Part shown: one piece after another, positions 8,569 through 14,739 of the stretch
Layout: each line of letters starts with the position of its first letter
How positions within the stretch are numbered: the stretch's first letter is position 1
Assembly (NCBI GenBank): GCA_007131525.1
Contig: SLQK01000326.1
Span: 1-14,739, forward strand
DNA: 14,739 nt
Source of the DNA: Nitriliruptoraceae bacterium
Lineage (GTDB): Bacteria; Actinomycetota; Nitriliruptoria; Nitriliruptorales; Nitriliruptoraceae
Reading direction: 5' to 3'
Program-made: the position numbers and the translations under genes
Notes under the pieces: generated by a model
What the model saw: only the letters and a program-made list of their open reading frames with translations
Databases searched by the model: none
Told to the model about the DNA's origin: nothing

Positions 8569-9938
8569 GCTCCTTCGCCACGATCGACGAGGCCATCGCC
8601 GTGCTCGCCGATGGCGGCATGATCGTGGTCGTCGACGACGAGGACCGGGAGAACGAGGGTGATCTGGTGCTCGCCGCCGACGCGGTCACCTCGGAGCAGA
8701 TGGCCTTCGTGATCCAGCACACCTCGGGGTTCGTGTGCGTCCCCATGCTCGGCGACGACCTCGATCGTCTCGAGCTCCCCCCGATGGTCGCCCGCAACCA
8801 GGACCCCAAGGGCACGGCCTACGCGGTGTCGGTCGACGCGGTCGCCGGCACCTCGACGGGGATCTCGGCCGCCGACCGGGCGCGGACCTGCCAGGTCCTC
8901 GCCGACCCGGCCACCACCCCCGACGACATCACCCGGCCCGGTCACGTGCTCCCCTTGCGCTACCAGCCGGGTGGGGTCCTGCACCGGCTGGGTCACACCG
9001 AGGCGTCGGTGGACCTCGTCCGGCTCGCCGGTCGTCGGCCCGCCGCGGTGATCTGCGAGGTGGTGAACCCCGACGGGTCGATGGCCCGGGTCCCCGACCT
9101 CGAGCGCTTCTGCGCCGAGCACGACCTGAAGATGGTCACCATCGCCGACCTGGTCGCCTACCGGCGGGCGCGGGAGACCCTGGTCGAGCGGGTCGCGATC
9201 GCCAAGCTGCCCACCCCCTACGGGGACTGGCGGATCATGGGCTACCGCAACTCGCTCGACGGCAACGAGTCCCTGGCGCTGCTGTTCGGTGAGCCCGAGG
9301 GCAAGCCCGATGTCCTGGTCCGCATGCACTCCGAGTGCCTGACCGGTGACGTGTTCCGTTCCCTGCGCTGCGACTGCGGGCCCCAGCTCGACCTGGCCAT
9401 GGCCCGCATCGCCGAGGAGGGTGAGGGCGTCATCGTCTACCTGCGGGGCCACGAGGGCCGTGGGATCGGGCTCCTGCACAAGCTGCGGGCCTACGAGCTC
9501 CAGGACAACGGGGCCGACACCGTCGAAGCGAACCTCAGCCTCGGTCTGCCCAACGACTCCCGGGACTACGGCATCGGGGCGATGATCCTCGCCGACCTCG
9601 GCTTCTCGACCCTGCGGCTGCTGACCAACAACCCGGCCAAGCGGGCGGCGTTGTCGGGGTTCGGCCTGTCGATCGTGGACCGGGTCCCGGTGGAGGTCCG
9701 CCCCAACCCGTCCAACGCGTTCTACCTCAGGACCAAGGCCGAGCGCATGGGCCACGACCTCGAGGGCGAGGACCTCCCGGTCTCGACCGGGGTCGGCGAC
9801 CTGGCGGCTCAGGGCGTGCGCTCACCACGGGTGGTGGAGAAGCCGATGCTCGGGTTGGCGATGGCCCCGCCACCCGAGGAGCACGCCGACACCGACGACG
9901 ACCGTCGTCGCCGAGCAGATGGGAAGGACAGCCCGTGA
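8565..9938 (+). CDS. ribBA: Bifunctional DHBP synthase / GTP cyclohydrolase II
   Basis: The 457-residue fusion makes both starting compounds of riboflavin. Residues 1 to about 205 form the RibB domain, which converts ribulose 5-phosphate to 3,4-dihydroxy-2-butanone 4-phosphate and has DDEDRENEGDL at 24-34, RPGHVLPL and GHTEASVDL. Residues about 210-395 form the RibA domain, which opens GTP and has zinc ligands Cys258, Cys269 and Cys271 (CLTGDVFRSLRCDC) plus GHEGRGIGL and LTNNPAK. The GTG start at 8565 overlaps the ribE stop in GTGA and follows GAGGAGG at 8554-8560. About 57 residues at the C terminus, rich in Asp, Arg and Pro, extend past the catalytic domain and look disordered. Both domains keep their catalytic residues, so both activities are expected. 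Confidence 0.96.
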   Translation: MSSFATIDEAIAVLADGGMIVVVDDEDRENEGDLVLAADAVTSEQMAFVIQHTSGFVCVPMLGDDLDRLELPPMVARNQDPKGTAYAVSVDAVAGTSTGISAADRARTCQVLADPATTPDDITRPGHVLPLRYQPGGVLHRLGHTEASVDLVRLAGRRPAAVICEVVNPDGSMARVPDLERFCAEHDLKMVTIADLVAYRRARETLVERVAIAKLPTPYGDWRIMGYRNSLDGNESLALLFGEPEGKPDVLVRMHSECLTGDVFRSLRCDCGPQLDLAMARIAEEGEGVIVYLRGHEGRGIGLLHKLRAYELQDNGADTVEANLSLGLPNDSRDYGIGAMILADLGFSTLRLLTNNPAKRAALSGFGLSIVDRVPVEVRPNPSNAFYLRTKAERMGHDLEGEDLPVSTGVGDLAAQGVRSPRVVEKPMLGLAMAPPPEEHADTDDDRRRRADGKDSP

Positions 9939-10405
9939 GCGACATCCGACACCTCGAGGGCACGCTCGACGCGGCCGGTCTCAGGATCGCCGTCGTGGCG
10001 GCGCGCTTCAACGAGACCATCGTGCGCCAGCTCGTCGACGGCGCCACGGGGGCGCTGCTGCGCCACGGCGCCCGGCCGGAGGACCTCACGGTGGTCTGGG
10101 TCCCGGGTGCCTGGGAGCTCCCCGTGGTGCTCGACCGCCTGGCTGCCAGCGGCGAGGTGGACGCGCTGGTGGCGCTCGGCTGCGTCGTCCGGGGCGAGAC
10201 CACCCACTTCGACTACGTCGCCGGGGAGGGGTCGAACGGCACCGCCGCGGTCGCGCGCACCCACGGCATCCCGATCGGCAACGCCGTGCTGACCACGGAG
10301 AACTGGGACCAGGCCGTCGCCCGTGCCGGTGGCAAGCTCGGGAACAAGGGTGGCGAGGCCGCCCTGGCGGCGGTGGAGACCGCGACGCTGCTGCGGAGCC
10401 TGTGA
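9935..10405 (+). CDS. ribH: 6,7-dimethyl-8-ribityllumazine synthase
   Basis: Lumazine synthase condenses the DHBP made by RibB with the pyrimidine made by RibD, giving the substrate of RibE. The 156-residue length is typical. Visible motifs are VVAARFNETIV, VPGAWELP (VPGAFEIP is usual), RGETTHFDYV with the likely catalytic His91, and LTTENWDQA. The GTG start at 9935 overlaps the ribBA stop by four bases and has GGGAAGGA at 9921-9928 with a 6-base spacer. With ribD, ribE and ribBA it completes the core pathway. Only the phosphatase acting between RibD and RibH is not in the window, which is usual because general HAD phosphatases do that step. The stop overlaps the helicase gene start. Confidence 0.96.
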   Translation: MSDIRHLEGTLDAAGLRIAVVAARFNETIVRQLVDGATGALLRHGARPEDLTVVWVPGAWELPVVLDRLAASGEVDALVALGCVVRGETTHFDYVAGEGSNGTAAVARTHGIPIGNAVLTTENWDQAVARAGGKLGNKGGEAALAAVETATLLRSL

Positions 10406-12720
10406 CCTCCGCCGCCGGCGAGGCCGCCGACCGCGGCGCGCACGAGTCCACCCCGGTCGTGGAGCCGCGACCGGGGGACAAGCGCGCGGCCCTGGCGGCT
10501 GAGCAGGAGCACCTCGACCGCATCCACGACCGGGTCGAGCTGCTGCGCCGTCGTGCGGAGGAGCGGGCGGCGGAGGCGGCGGCGGACCGGTCCGGTGCCA
10601 CCTTCCAGGCGCGGTACGAGCGCGATGTCACCGCCCACCACCACGCCACGCGGCGGGCCCGCTTCACCTTCGGGGACGTGGAGTCCCTGGCGTTCGGCCG
10701 GCTGGACCTCTCCGACGGCGACGAGCTGCACGTGGGCCGGGTGTCGGTGATCGACGAGGATGGCGACGTGCTCCTGGTCGACTGGCGTGCCCCGGCGGCG
10801 GCCGCCTTCTACCAGGCCACGGCCGCCCGCCCCATCGGGGTGGCCCGGCGGCGGACGCTGGTGACCCGCGGGCGGGAGCTGGTCGACCTCGACGACGAGC
10901 TGCTCGACGGCACCGCCGCGGAGCGGCTCGGGCTGCGGGCCGTCACCGGGCAGGGGGCCCTGCTGGCGGCGCTCAGCCGCGATCGCAGCGGCACGATGCG
11001 CGACATCGTCGCGACGATCCAGGGGGAGCAGGACCGCATCATCCGGGCGCCCGCCACCGGCACCCTGGTCGTGTCGGGTGGGCCGGGGACCGGCAAGACC
11101 GTCGTGGCGCTGCACCGGGTCGCCTACCTGCTCTACCGCGACCGCGATCGGTTCGAGGGCCGGGGCGTGCTCGTGATCGGGCCGTCGGCCGCGTTCACCG
11201 AGTACACCGCCCGGGTGCTGCCGGCGCTCGGCGAGGACCGCGCCGTGCAGCGGCCACTGGCGGGCCTGGCGCCCCGGGGCGCCCGGATCCGGGGCTGGGA
11301 CGACCCCGAGACCGCCCGCATCAAGGGCGACCTCGCCATGGTCGGGGTGCTCCGGCGCACCCTGGCCCGCGCCCTGCCGCCGATCCCCCCCACCACCCGC
11401 CTGTCCTTCGACGGCACCACCGTGTCGGTGCGGGGCGCCACGCTCGAGGACCTGCGTCGCCGCCATCTGGAGCGGCTCCGGGTCGACGTGCCCGGCGGCG
11501 CCTACCACGACCGTGCCCCCGTGGTCGCCGACGCGCTGGCCGACGTGCTGTTCGCGGCCTGGGCCTCCGCCCACCGCGCGGCCGGCCGGCGGGTGCCCGA
11601 TGACCGGGAGGGCAGCGGGTTCACCGCCGCCGTGGACGCCGCCCCCGAGGTGACCCTGCTCCGGCGCTGCCTGTGGCCGGACGTGGATGCGGAGACGGTG
11701 CTGGCGGCGCTGGCCGACGGTGAGGTGCCCCTCGGTGAGGTGGCCGACGGGCTGCTGCCGGCGGCGGATGTAGGCCGGCTGGCCGCGGCCTGGGAGCGGG
11801 CGAGCTCCTGGACGATCGACGACGTGGCCCTGCTCGACGAGCTGGTCGCGCTGCTCGGTACCCCGACGGCCAGGCGTCCCACCCCCCGTCCCCGGGAGGA
11901 GGCCGACGAGGGCATCCGGCTCAGCACCGAGGCCCTGCACGTGGACACCCCCGTCGTGGACGTGGAGGCCGAGGGCTACCGCGACTTCGCCCACGTCGTC
12001 GTCGACGAGGCCCAGGACCTCAGCCCGATGCAGTGGCGGGCCGTCAGCCGGCGGGGCCCCTACGCCTCCTGGACGGTGGTCGGCGACCTGGCCCAACGCA
12101 GCCGGGTGTCGGAACCCTCCGACTGGGAGGCCGTCGCCGAGCTGATCGGTCGGCGGTCGGTCGAGATCGCCCGGCTGGAGGTGAACTACCGCACGCCGGC
12201 CGAGATCGCCGAGCTCGCCACCGAGGTGCTCGCCGCCGCCGGCCACGACCCGTCGCTGGCGCCGCGGGCCGTGCGCTCGGCCGGGGAGCGACCCCGCCAC
12301 CTCGTCGCCGGTGACCTGCCGTCGGCCGCCGTCGAGGCGGTCGGTGCCCTGCTGGCGGCCCGGGGCGGCACCGTCGGCGTGCTCGCCGACGACGAGGACG
12401 TCACCGGCCTCCAGCGGGCCATCGCCTCGGGTGTGACGCGGGACGAGATCGACCGGGTCCGCGTGCTCGAGGTCCGCGAGGCCAAGGGGCTGGAGTTCGA
12501 CGACGTCGTCGTGGTGGGCCCCGATCGCATCGTCCAGCGCTCCGAGGTCGGGACCCACCAGTTGTACGTCGCGGTGACCCGTGCGACCCGCACGCTGACC
12601 ATGGTCACCGAGCCCGGGGTGATCTTCCCCGGCCACGACCGCTGCGACCGCAGCGACCGTAGCGACCGCATGGACGTCAGCGACCGCATCGACGGCAGTG
12701 ACCGCAGCGAGCCGGCCTAG
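10402..12720 (+). CDS. helD: HelD-type superfamily 1 helicase, RNA polymerase-associated
   Basis: The 772-residue protein starts at GTG 10402, overlapping the ribH stop in GTGA, with GGAG at 10395-10398. An N-terminal charged helix (about 27-62, EQEHLDRIHDRVELLRRR) fits the coiled coil that HelD proteins insert into RNA polymerase. DWRAP at 127-131 followed by FYQATAARPIGVARRR is a HelD hallmark. Walker A is GGPGTGKT at 226-233, the DEAQD box is at 535-539, and later SF1 motifs are NYRTPAEIAE, EAKGLEFDDVVVV and LYVAVTRATR. HelD removes or recycles stalled RNA polymerase; in some actinobacteria it contributes to rifampicin tolerance. Residues 745-768 form an X-Asp-Arg tripeptide tail unlike the usual C terminus. 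A distant UvrD-like repair helicase is less likely. The stop shares a CTAG with convergent hisG. Confidence 0.88.
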   Translation: MTSAAGEAADRGAHESTPVVEPRPGDKRAALAAEQEHLDRIHDRVELLRRRAEERAAEAAADRSGATFQARYERDVTAHHHATRRARFTFGDVESLAFGRLDLSDGDELHVGRVSVIDEDGDVLLVDWRAPAAAAFYQATAARPIGVARRRTLVTRGRELVDLDDELLDGTAAERLGLRAVTGQGALLAALSRDRSGTMRDIVATIQGEQDRIIRAPATGTLVVSGGPGTGKTVVALHRVAYLLYRDRDRFEGRGVLVIGPSAAFTEYTARVLPALGEDRAVQRPLAGLAPRGARIRGWDDPETARIKGDLAMVGVLRRTLARALPPIPPTTRLSFDGTTVSVRGATLEDLRRRHLERLRVDVPGGAYHDRAPVVADALADVLFAAWASAHRAAGRRVPDDREGSGFTAAVDAAPEVTLLRRCLWPDVDAETVLAALADGEVPLGEVADGLLPAADVGRLAAAWERASSWTIDDVALLDELVALLGTPTARRPTPRPREEADEGIRLSTEALHVDTPVVDVEAEGYRDFAHVVVDEAQDLSPMQWRAVSRRGPYASWTVVGDLAQRSRVSEPSDWEAVAELIGRRSVEIARLEVNYRTPAEIAELATEVLAAAGHDPSLAPRAVRSAGERPRHLVAGDLPSAAVEAVGALLAARGGTVGVLADDEDVTGLQRAIASGVTRDEIDRVRVLEVREAKGLEFDDVVVVGPDRIVQRSEVGTHQLYVAVTRATRTLTMVTEPGVIFPGHDRCDRSDRSDRMDVSDRIDGSDRSEPA
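12634..12705 (+). repeat. Eight-unit 9-bp tandem repeat encoding an X-Asp-Arg tail of HelD
   Basis: Eight degenerate 9-base units, most close to AGCGACCGC, run in frame through the end of helD. They encode HDR, CDR, SDR, SDR, MDV, SDR, IDG and SDR, followed by SEPA and the stop. The middle Asp codon GAC is kept in all eight units, and the other codons drift. The period matches three codons exactly, so the repeat may have grown by slippage under a coding constraint. Whether the tail has a function is unknown. Confidence 0.8.
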
Positions 12721-13562
12721 AGGCGGCAGGCGAGGATGTCGGTGACCAGGATCCCGCGGGCGCCGAGGTCCCACAGCTGGTCCATGATGGGGTTGGTCTC
12801 GCTGCGCAGCACCATCGACCGGACGGCCACCCACCCCTTGTCGTGCAGCGGGCTCACCGTCGGCGACTCGATGCCGGGGGTCAGGGCGCAGGCCTCGTCG
12901 AGGTGCTCGACCCGGACGTCGTAGTCCATCATCACGTAGCGACGGGCGATGATGACGCCGTTCAGCCGGCGCAGCAGCTGGTCGACCGCACCGTTCGAGA
13001 CCGCCCCCTTGCGCCGGACCAGGACGGCCTCCGACTCGAGGATCGGATCACCGAGGATGTCCAGCCCGGCCTGGCGCAGGGTCGTTCCCGTGGACACGAC
13101 ATCGGCGATGACGTCGGCCACCCCGAGCCGGACGGCGGTCTCCACCGCACCGTCCAGCTTGATCACCTCGGCGTCGATGCCGCGGGCGTGGAGGTCCTGC
13201 TCGACGATGCCGGGATAGGAGGTCGCGATGCGGCGACCGGCGAGCTCCGCCACCGTCGTGGCCGTGCCCGGGACGGCGGCGTAGCGGAAGGTGGAGCGCC
13301 CGAAGCCGAGGGCGAGCACCTCCTCGGCGTCGTTCTCGCCGTCGAGCAGCAGGTCCCGGCCGGTGATGCCGACCTCGAGCTGTCCCGACCCGACGTAGGT
13401 GGCGATGTCCCGGGGGCGGAGGAAGAAGAACTCGGTGTCGTTGTCCGGGTCGGCCAGCACCAGCTCCCGCGGATCACGGCGCTGGCGGTAGCCGGCCTCG
13501 CGCAGCATGGCGGCGGCGGGCTCTGACAGGGTGCCCTTGTTGGGCACGGCGATGCGCAGCAT
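12717..13562 (-). CDS. hisG: ATP phosphoribosyltransferase, long form
   Basis: HisG catalyses the first committed step of histidine synthesis, joining ATP and PRPP to give phosphoribosyl-ATP. The 281-residue length and the extra C-terminal domain from about residue 205 mark the long, histidine-feedback-regulated hexameric form found in actinobacteria and enterobacteria. Visible motifs are LRIAVPNKG at the N terminus, LEVGITGRD (62-70), LDGAVETA and the PRPP-binding loop DVVSTGTTLR at 154-163. The ATG at 13562 is preceded on the - strand by GAGG with a 5-base spacer. It lies 105 bases downstream of hisE, in the same order as in mycobacteria. The TAG stop overlaps the stop of convergent helD. 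Confidence 0.96.
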   Translation of the reverse strand: MLRIAVPNKGTLSEPAAAMLREAGYRQRRDPRELVLADPDNDTEFFFLRPRDIATYVGSGQLEVGITGRDLLLDGENDAEEVLALGFGRSTFRYAAVPGTATTVAELAGRRIATSYPGIVEQDLHARGIDAEVIKLDGAVETAVRLGVADVIADVVSTGTTLRQAGLDILGDPILESEAVLVRRKGAVSNGAVDQLLRRLNGVIIARRYVMMDYDVRVEHLDEACALTPGIESPTVSPLHDKGWVAVRSMVLRSETNPIMDQLWDLGARGILVTDILACRL

Positions 13563-13565
13563 CGG

Positions 13566-13578
13566 GACCTCGCAGGTC
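13566..13578 (-). promoter_or_regulatory. Small hairpin over the hisG ribosome binding site
   Basis: On the - strand GACCT-GCG-AGGTC forms a 5-bp stem with a 3-base loop, ending three bases before the hisG ATG. The presumed Shine-Dalgarno GAGG lies in its loop and 3' arm. It could lower hisG translation, but so short a stem can occur by chance at this GC content. Confidence 0.25.
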
Positions 13579-13667
13579 GGGGGCCCGGCGGGGCGGGCGG
13601 TGCGGACTTCTCGACAGGGGGAGCGGACCGGGTGCGCCGGCGACGCCGCGGCGCGGAGGTGACGGGC

Positions 13668-13931
13668 TCAGAGGTGAGCGTAGACGTCCTCGAGGCTGAG
13701 CCCGGCCGCCAGCATCAGGACCTGGGTGTGGTAGAGGAGCTGGCTGATCTCCTCCGCTGCGCGCTCGGGGGACTCGTGCTCGGCGGCCATCCAGGCCTCC
13801 GCCGCCTCCTCGACGACCTTCTTCCCGATGTGGTGGACGCCGGCGTCCAGCGCCGTCACGGTGCCCGAGCCCGCGGGGCGGGTCCGAGCCTTCTCGGACA
13901 GCTCGGCGAACAGCGCATCGAAGGTCTTCAA
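13668..13931 (-). CDS. hisE: Phosphoribosyl-ATP pyrophosphatase
   Basis: HisE hydrolyses phosphoribosyl-ATP to phosphoribosyl-AMP, the step after HisG. The 87-residue protein reads MKTFDALFAEL at the start and has the acidic all-alpha NTP pyrophosphohydrolase signature KKVVEEAAEAW (38-48) and EEISQLLYHTQVLM (60-73), very like mycobacterial HisE. The start is TTG at 13931, supported by AGGTGG on the - strand with a 4-base spacer and by the conserved KTFDALFAEL that follows. The frame is open upstream to about 14303, but that would run antisense through the neighbouring gene and has no similarity. It is probably transcribed with hisG from a promoter in the divergent gap to its right. Confidence 0.93.
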   Translation of the reverse strand: MKTFDALFAELSEKARTRPAGSGTVTALDAGVHHIGKKVVEEAAEAWMAAEHESPERAAEEISQLLYHTQVLMLAAGLSLEDVYAHL

Positions 13932-13977
13932 CGTGCCACCTCGGCGTCGGGGAGTGGGTGGGCGGGGCCGGTGACCC

Positions 13978-14002
13978 GGCGGCCGGACGCTCGCCGGCCG
14001 CC
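13978..14002. repeat. Inverted repeat 1 in the hisE divergent gap
   Basis: GGCGGCCGG (13978-13986) and CCGGCCGCC (13994-14002) are perfect 9-base inverted arms separated by 7 bases. The repeat lies 47-71 bases upstream of the hisE TTG. It shares its last three bases with a second inverted repeat, so the two hairpins could not fully form together. Possible roles are a hisE leader structure or half of an operator. All-G/C arms make chance occurrence more likely than for the second repeat. Confidence 0.55.
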
Positions 14003-14008
14003 AGCCTA
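14003..14008 (-). promoter_or_regulatory. Candidate -10 element for hisE-hisG
   Basis: TAGGCT read on the - strand fits the TAnnnT pattern and lies about 72 bases upstream of the hisE start. It is inside the left arm of the perfect inverted repeat. No -35 consensus is visible, so this rests on position and the -10 match alone. Confidence 0.35.
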
Positions 14009-14016
14009 CGCGCCGG

Positions 14017-14022
14017 TAGGCT
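14017..14022 (+). promoter_or_regulatory. Candidate -10 element for the 14070 gene
   Basis: TAGGCT on the + strand lies 47 bases before the GTG start at 14070, inside the right arm of the inverted repeat. Transcription would start near 14030, leaving a leader of about 40 bases that carries the GAGGAG site at 14058-14063. No clear -35 element is seen. Confidence 0.4.
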
Positions 14023-14069
14023 GGCCCGGAGACGACCGACCACCCGCCGACGCCGATGAGGAGCGCCGC

Positions 14070-14573
14070 GTGAGCGACGTCCCGTTCGATCCGTCCACCG
14101 CCGCCGACCTCGGGGGCCAGCAGCAGCCCTCGGAGGAGGAGATCCGCGCCTACCTGTCGCAGCTGCGCGAGGCGCCCGTCGACCAGGTGCTCGCCGAGGT
14201 GGTGAACGCGCTGCTGAACGCGGCCCAGGTCAAGATCGGCCGGCGGGACGGGCGGCTGCTGATCGACACGGTCTCGGCGGTCACGGACACGGTCCGTGGG
14301 CACGTGCCCGACGAGCTCACCAAGCAGCTGGACCAGGCGCTGACGCAGCTGCGGATGGCGCAGGTCGAGGGGGAGCAGCAGGTGGCCAAGGCCGCGGCGG
14401 CGGGCCAGGCCGAGTCCGGGGACCTGACCACCGACCCCTCCGCCGCCGACGAGGCGACGGGCGCAGGCGGGGACGGCCCCGCACCCGGGGCGGGGGAGCA
14501 GCCGCCACCGGCCTCACCACCGCCGGCGTCGGGCAGCAGTGCCGCCTCGCGGCTGTGGATCCCCGGACGCTGA
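14070..14573 (+). CDS. Small protein with a DUF1844-like helical domain and disordered tail
   Basis: The 167-residue product starts at GTG 14070, preceded by GAGGAG (14058-14063) with a 6-base spacer. Residues about 35-100 look all-helical and contain VNALLNAAQ, then IDTVSAVTDTVRGHVPDEL and LTQLRMAQVE. This order resembles DUF1844, whose members have a similar pattern of Ile-Asp, Lys-Thr-x-Gly-Asn-Leu and Leu-Arg-Met near the end. The match is from memory and is not certain. From about residue 105 the protein is Ala-, Gly- and Pro-rich and probably unstructured, ending in SRLWIPGR. There is no signal peptide or membrane segment. Function is unknown. It is divergent from hisE and shares a compact regulatory gap with it. 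Confidence 0.7.
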   Translation: MSDVPFDPSTAADLGGQQQPSEEEIRAYLSQLREAPVDQVLAEVVNALLNAAQVKIGRRDGRLLIDTVSAVTDTVRGHVPDELTKQLDQALTQLRMAQVEGEQQVAKAAAAGQAESGDLTTDPSAADEATGAGGDGPAPGAGEQPPPASPPPASGSSAASRLWIPGR

Positions 14574-14739
14574 CCAGCGGCCCCGGGTCGCGGGTGCTGC
14601 GGTGCGGGGGTCCTGCGGCGCGGTGCACCGGTGCGGCTGCGCGGCTGCGGCGCGTGTCCTCGGGTGTGGCGGCGCTGGGATCGCAACCGATCGACCATGT
14701 GGTGGTCATCTCGTTGCGATCCGAGCTGCGTGGCTGCGG
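14574..14739. other. Gene-free stretch at the right edge
   Basis: These 166 bases hold no open frame with a supported start or family resemblance on either strand. They contain a G/C-rich low-complexity part with repeated GCTGCGG and GGTGCGG words, a 10-base palindrome GCACCGGTGC (14625-14634), and the long interrupted hairpin at 14678-14722. The next gene to the right is outside the window. Confidence 0.6.
14678..14722. repeat. Long interrupted inverted repeat, possible terminator or operator
   Basis: GGATCGCAAC (14678-14687) pairs with GTTGCGATCC (14713-14722) over 10 bases. Inside it, GACCA (14693-14697) pairs with TGGTC (14703-14707) around a 5-base loop, and GAT (14689-14691) can pair with ATC (14708-14710). 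The whole makes a stem of up to 18 pairs with small bulges. It lies 105 bases after the stop of the 14070 gene. There is no T-run after it, so a standard intrinsic terminator is not clear. An operator or a transposon or insertion remnant is also possible. Confidence 0.55.

Larger units (their letters stand above)
14000..14025. repeat. Inverted repeat 2 with back-to-back -10-like elements
   Basis: GCCAGCCTAC (14000-14009) and GTAGGCTGGC (14016-14025) are perfect 10-base inverted arms around the 6-base loop GCGCCG. The arms include A/T pairs, so this is more than a GC run. Each arm carries TAGGCT, a TAnnnT -10 match, read outward: 14017-14022 on the + strand towards the 14070 gene, and 14008-14003 on the - strand towards hisE. 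It may be an operator for a dimeric regulator, a symmetrical divergent promoter, or both. Confidence 0.6.

Noticed and set aside
10213..12834. 873-codon open frame on the - strand antisense to helD
   Set aside because: It has low-complexity Gly/Pro/Arg/His-rich content, no recognisable motif, and covers a well-supported gene. Long antisense frames are expected at this GC content.
13641..13660. GC-rich dyad in the hisE-hisG gap as a terminator
   Set aside because: Pairing is imperfect, there is no T-run, and hisG very likely depends on read-through from hisE.
13632..14069. N-terminal extension of the 14070 gene through the hisE region
   Set aside because: The extension is antisense to hisE and would ignore the good GAGGAG site placed 6 bases before GTG 14070.
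14150..14698. 182-codon frame on the - strand over the 14070 gene and the right edge
   Set aside because: It is Arg/Pro-rich with no motif, and the + strand gene has a ribosome site and a plausible domain.
14699..14739. Start of a further + strand gene at GTG 14699
   Set aside because: There is no ribosome site, only about 13 codons are visible, and it lies within the hairpin.

Overview
This is a very GC-rich, densely packed bacterial chromosome segment. The gene order metK-priA-def-fmt-rsmB-rpe-ribD-ribE-ribBA-ribH, the ATPase-less actinobacterial type of PriA, the adjacent hisE-hisG pair and the frequent GTG starts all point to an actinomycete-type organism (Actinomycetota). A deep lineage such as Acidimicrobiia is my guess, not something the sequence proves. 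No mobile elements, CRISPR arrays, tRNA or rRNA genes are visible.

Left part (1-5007, + strand): the tail of metK, a degenerate priA, then def and fmt (formyl-Met-tRNA synthesis and N-terminal deformylation) and rsmB (16S rRNA m5C methyltransferase). Middle part (5087-10405, + strand): rpe, an orphan response regulator fused to a variant GGDEF domain (GGDDF), then a complete core riboflavin set: ribD, ribE, ribBA and ribH. Ribulose 5-phosphate, interconverted by Rpe, is the substrate of the RibB half of RibBA, and GTP is the substrate of the RibA half. GTP is also what a diguanylate cyclase would use. Right after ribH, and overlapping it, is a HelD-type RNA polymerase-associated helicase (10402-12720). 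Five junctions in the + strand run use the 4-base GTGA stop/start overlap, which suggests translational coupling.

Right part: hisG and hisE lie on the - strand. The helD and hisG stop codons share one palindromic CTAG, so the two convergent genes have no intergenic space. hisE is divergent from a small, probably DUF1844-like gene (14070-14573). The 138-base region between them holds two inverted repeats that overlap by three bases. The last 166 bases contain no convincing gene but do contain a long interrupted hairpin.

Most of this is housekeeping. The parts most worth a second look are the GGDDF response regulator placed between rpe and ribD, the helD gene coupled to ribH with its odd X-Asp-Arg repeat tail, and the overlapping inverted repeats between hisE and the DUF1844-like gene.
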